From: an uncultured Thermoanaerobacteraceae bacterium
GTDB taxonomy: Bacteria > Bacillota > DSM-12270 > Thermacetogeniales > Thermacetogeniaceae
Assembly (NCBI GenBank): GCA_937914965.1
Contig: CALGIY010000131.1
Span: 1 to 6,783, forward strand
Reading direction: 5' to 3'
Length of the DNA: 6,783 nt
Notes under the pieces: model-generated
What the model was told of the DNA's origin: nothing
Seen by the model: only the letters and a program-made list of their open reading frames with translations
Databases searched by the model: none
Position numbers and translations under genes: made by a program
Part shown: positions 5,092-6,783 of the stretch, piece after piece
How positions within the stretch are numbered: position 1 is the stretch's first letter
Layout of the letters: each line of letters starts with the position of its first letter

Positions 5092-5958
5092 GTGAAAATT
5101 GGAAACCGTATGTTCGACTATAAACAAGATTTAACAATAAGGGGTTCTTGTCCTGATAAGAACCCCTTATTAGTGGAGACAGATATTTTACATTGGTCCG
5201 GGGATCTTCCTTCCTGCTGGCAGCCGGTTGAGCGAGAACTCAAAATTACAGTGGTCCAACTGGAAGAGATACTGCGGCCTACTGGTCGATCTTTATTGAA
5301 GCAGCTGCTGCCACCATTAGACTTTGAATTTTTGCTCTCTCCGGCGCTGGTTCTTTTTTGTGAACATCTTTTTGCTAAGGAAGGTAAGTATCTGCCAGCA
5401 GTATTTATGGAACTAATATTTCTGGGGACCAGATTTCTTAACTTGGCAGGACAGCTTAAGGGCAAAACGCAGCAGTTGTACACCCTTACTGGTGATTTAC
5501 TCTTCAGCCACCTCTATCACCTACTCTGGGAGTCAGGGCAACTTTCACTGCTGGAGGGGTTTGCTACATTGATCACTGTCATGAATGAAGGATTTGCGAA
5601 AAAAGAAGAATTCAGGCTGAAGGGATATCTCCCTGGAGAAGAGGAGATTCACCAATGGTTGTACAAGCAGTTTGGCTTTTTTTATGGTGAAAGCTGTGCC
5701 TTAGGGAGTCGTTTTGCCGGAGGCAGTGATAGTGAACAGTCAATTCTAAAGGAGTTTGGAATTGATTTTGGGATTGCTTTTGGAGCGAAAAGAAACGGTT
5801 GCAGTTTTTCGTTAGTTGAAAAATCCCTGGAAAAAGGATTGATTTCGCTGTCTTTGCTGCCGGAATCTCAGGGAAGAAGGGATTTAGAGTTTTTTGCCCG
5901 GGGAATCATAGCTGTGCCATGTAAGGCAGGGCTTGGTAACAAGGAAGACGATCAATAG
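5092..5958 (+). CDS. Degenerate polyprenyl diphosphate synthase-like protein (predicted pseudoenzyme)
   Basis: This protein has 288 residues from GTG 5092. The best fit is the all-alpha trans-prenyl diphosphate synthase fold: SPALVLFCEHLFAKEGKYLP (83-102) resembles the helix-B RPxL region, TGDLLFSHLYHLL (133-145) the AGDYLxA motif, YKQFGFFYGESCALGSRFAG (191-210) the KTAxLF...GAxLAG motif, and EFGIDFGIAFGAK (221-233) the LGxAFQIxDD motif. Both aspartate-rich catalytic motifs are absent: LGTRFLNLAG stands where the first DDxxD should be, and GAKRN follows GIAF instead of QxDD. It is probably a non-catalytic partner or regulatory subunit of a prenyl synthase, or a binder of prenyl substrates; this is inference from motif pattern only. 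The start is uncertain. TTG 5077 sits directly against AGGAG (5072-5076), GTG 5092 is 15 bases from it, and ATG 5110 has only a weak GGAAA. The gene is followed 14 bases later by ubiD. Confidence 0.75.
   Translation: MKIGNRMFDYKQDLTIRGSCPDKNPLLVETDILHWSGDLPSCWQPVERELKITVVQLEEILRPTGRSLLKQLLPPLDFEFLLSPALVLFCEHLFAKEGKYLPAVFMELIFLGTRFLNLAGQLKGKTQQLYTLTGDLLFSHLYHLLWESGQLSLLEGFATLITVMNEGFAKKEEFRLKGYLPGEEEIHQWLYKQFGFFYGESCALGSRFAGGSDSEQSILKEFGIDFGIAFGAKRNGCSFSLVEKSLEKGLISLSLLPESQGRRDLEFFARGIIAVPCKAGLGNKEDDQ
5136..5171 (+). repeat. Perfect 14-bp inverted repeat (strong hairpin) in the first codons of the prenyl-synthase-like gene
   Basis: AATAAGGGGTTCTT (5136-5149) pairs perfectly with AAGAACCCCTTATT (5158-5171), leaving an 8-base loop. 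The stem contains a G4/C4 block. It lies about 50 bases after the hdrB stop and inside codons for IRGSCPDKNPLL of the next gene. No T-run follows, so it is not a normal terminator. An mRNA-processing, stability or translation-control element is more likely. Confidence 0.8.
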
Positions 5959-5960
5959 CA

Positions 5961-5969
5961 GGGGTGATC
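5961..5969 (+). promoter_or_regulatory. Shine-Dalgarno of the ubiD-family gene
   Basis: GGGGTGATC, a match to the 3' part of the extended AGGAGGTGATC sequence, lies 3 bases before the ATG at 5973 and fixes this start. Confidence 0.6.
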
Positions 5970-5972
5970 ATT

Positions 5973-6783
5973 ATGACCTATCGAAATTTACATGAGTTCA
6001 CTGCAGTTTTAGAGCAGAAGGGTTTGCTGAAGCGGATTAAGGCTGAAGTTGACCCAATATTGGAGATTACCGAGATTACAGACCGCATCAGCAAAATGGA
6101 GGGGCCAGCACTGCTCTTTGAAAGGGTGAAGGGTTCCCCCTATCCAGTGCTGATCAATGCCTTCGGGAGTTTTGAAAGAATGTCACTCGCCTTGGGTGTC
6201 CGAGAGCTTGATGATATTGGATCAAGGATCTCAGAACTTCTGCAGCTGCAGGATATGCCAGGTGGGTTATGGGATAAACTTAAGATCCTGCCGCGCCTTG
6301 CAGAAATTGGTTCCTGGGCCCCGAAACTGGTTAAAAACGCCCCCTGTCAGGATGTTATTCATCGCGAGGATGCTACTCTTGATATCTTTCCGGTACTCAA
6401 GTGCTGGCCTGGTGACGGAGGTCGTTATATTACGCTTCCCCTTGTGTTTACTAAGGATCCGGGTACAGGAGGACAGAACTTGGGGATGTACCGCCTGCAG
6501 GTTTTTGACGGTAGGACTACTGGAATGCACTGGCATATACATAAGAATGGGGCAGAAAATTACCGCAGGCACCAGAAGTTAGGTAAGCGCATGGATGTTG
6601 CAGTTGCTCTAGGAGGGGATCCGGCGACCATTTATGCTTCTACAGCTCCTCTGCCACATGGTATCGACGAAATGCTGTTTGCCGGATTTCTGCGCAAGCA
6701 GCCAGTGGAAATGGTTAGATGTGTCACTGTGGATCTAGAAGTACCTGCCCAGGCTGAGATTATCCTGGAGGGATATGTTGACC
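5973..6783 (+). CDS. ubiD: UbiD-family prenylated-FMN-dependent decarboxylase, 3' partial
   Basis: The reading frame is open from ATG 5973 to the window edge: 270 codons of a family usually about 450-500 residues long. UbiD enzymes use prenylated FMN, made by UbiX, to (de)carboxylate aromatic or unsaturated acids. They act in ubiquinone and menaquinone synthesis or in aromatic degradation. The N-terminal LHEFTAVLEQKGLLKRI and VDPILEITEITDR are typical. The cofactor/metal region reads GQNLGMYRLQVFD (167-179), with N169 and R174 in the positions of the conserved Asn and catalytic Arg. Further hallmarks are TGMHWHIHKN (183-192), ALGGDPATIYAST (212-224), PLPHGIDE (226-233, with E233 a likely metal ligand) and VPAQAEIILEG (257-267), whose E262 and E266 fit the conserved acidic active-site pair. 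It lies 14 bases after the prenyl-synthase-like gene in the same operon, which favours a prenylquinone role over aromatic degradation, but the substrate is not provable here. UbiX is not in the window. Confidence 0.92.
   Translation, partial: MTYRNLHEFTAVLEQKGLLKRIKAEVDPILEITEITDRISKMEGPALLFERVKGSPYPVLINAFGSFERMSLALGVRELDDIGSRISELLQLQDMPGGLWDKLKILPRLAEIGSWAPKLVKNAPCQDVIHREDATLDIFPVLKCWPGDGGRYITLPLVFTKDPGTGGQNLGMYRLQVFDGRTTGMHWHIHKNGAENYRRHQKLGKRMDVAVALGGDPATIYASTAPLPHGIDEMLFAGFLRKQPVEMVRCVTVDLEVPAQAEIILEGYVD

Noticed and set aside
5136..5171. Hairpin as an intrinsic terminator of hdrCB
   Set aside because: No T-run follows the stem (AGTGGAGACAG comes next) and it lies within an open coding frame, so a classical terminator is not supported.
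6157..6582. 141-codon + strand frame over the ubiD region
   Set aside because: It overlaps the UbiD reading frame, which carries clear family motifs throughout; this one has none.

Overview
The window looks like a piece of an anaerobic, Gram-positive-type (Clostridia / Bacillota-like) chromosome. The evidence is strong AGGAGG-type ribosome binding sites, a sigma-A-like promoter, a small class 1B SpeD, soluble HdrC/HdrB electron-transfer subunits and moderate GC (45% counted over 421-600). I cannot name the genus. All supported genes are on the + strand.

Region 1 (1-581) is the remains of a GT4-type glycosyltransferase. Bases 1-360 are 72% GC with GC-rich third codon positions. The composition drops abruptly inside the conserved SDIGGLPEIV motif (about 350-356), and a one-base frameshift follows in a G4 run (383-386). 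The gene is therefore both frameshifted and compositionally chimeric. A mis-joined or amplification-chimeric contig end is at least as likely as natural recombination.

Region 2 (553-2781) is a 742-residue exported protein that overlaps the glycosyltransferase tail by 29 bp. It has a signal peptide, an alkaline-phosphatase-superfamily-like extracytoplasmic domain that looks degenerate, and roughly ten or more membrane segments. It probably acts with the glycosyltransferase in cell-envelope work, but its function is unknown.

Region 3 (2782-3440) is a self-contained speD unit: a promoter with perfect TTGACA, a strong Shine-Dalgarno, S-adenosylmethionine decarboxylase, and a strong intrinsic terminator. 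No speE follows.

Region 4 (3639 to the end) is a tight cluster: hdrC, hdrB, a protein that reads as a polyprenyl diphosphate synthase without its catalytic aspartate motifs, and a UbiD-family prenylated-FMN decarboxylase that runs off the window. A UbiD decarboxylase next to a prenyl-synthase-like protein suggests prenylquinone (menaquinone-type) biosynthesis. The HdrCB pair, with no HdrA in view, suggests a thiol/disulfide or quinone-linked electron-transfer module tied to that pathway. A perfect 14-bp hairpin lies in the first codons of the prenyl-synthase-like gene, just after hdrB, and may separate expression of hdrCB from the downstream genes. The combination of HdrCB, a prenyl-synthase pseudoenzyme and UbiD is the most interesting system in the window.
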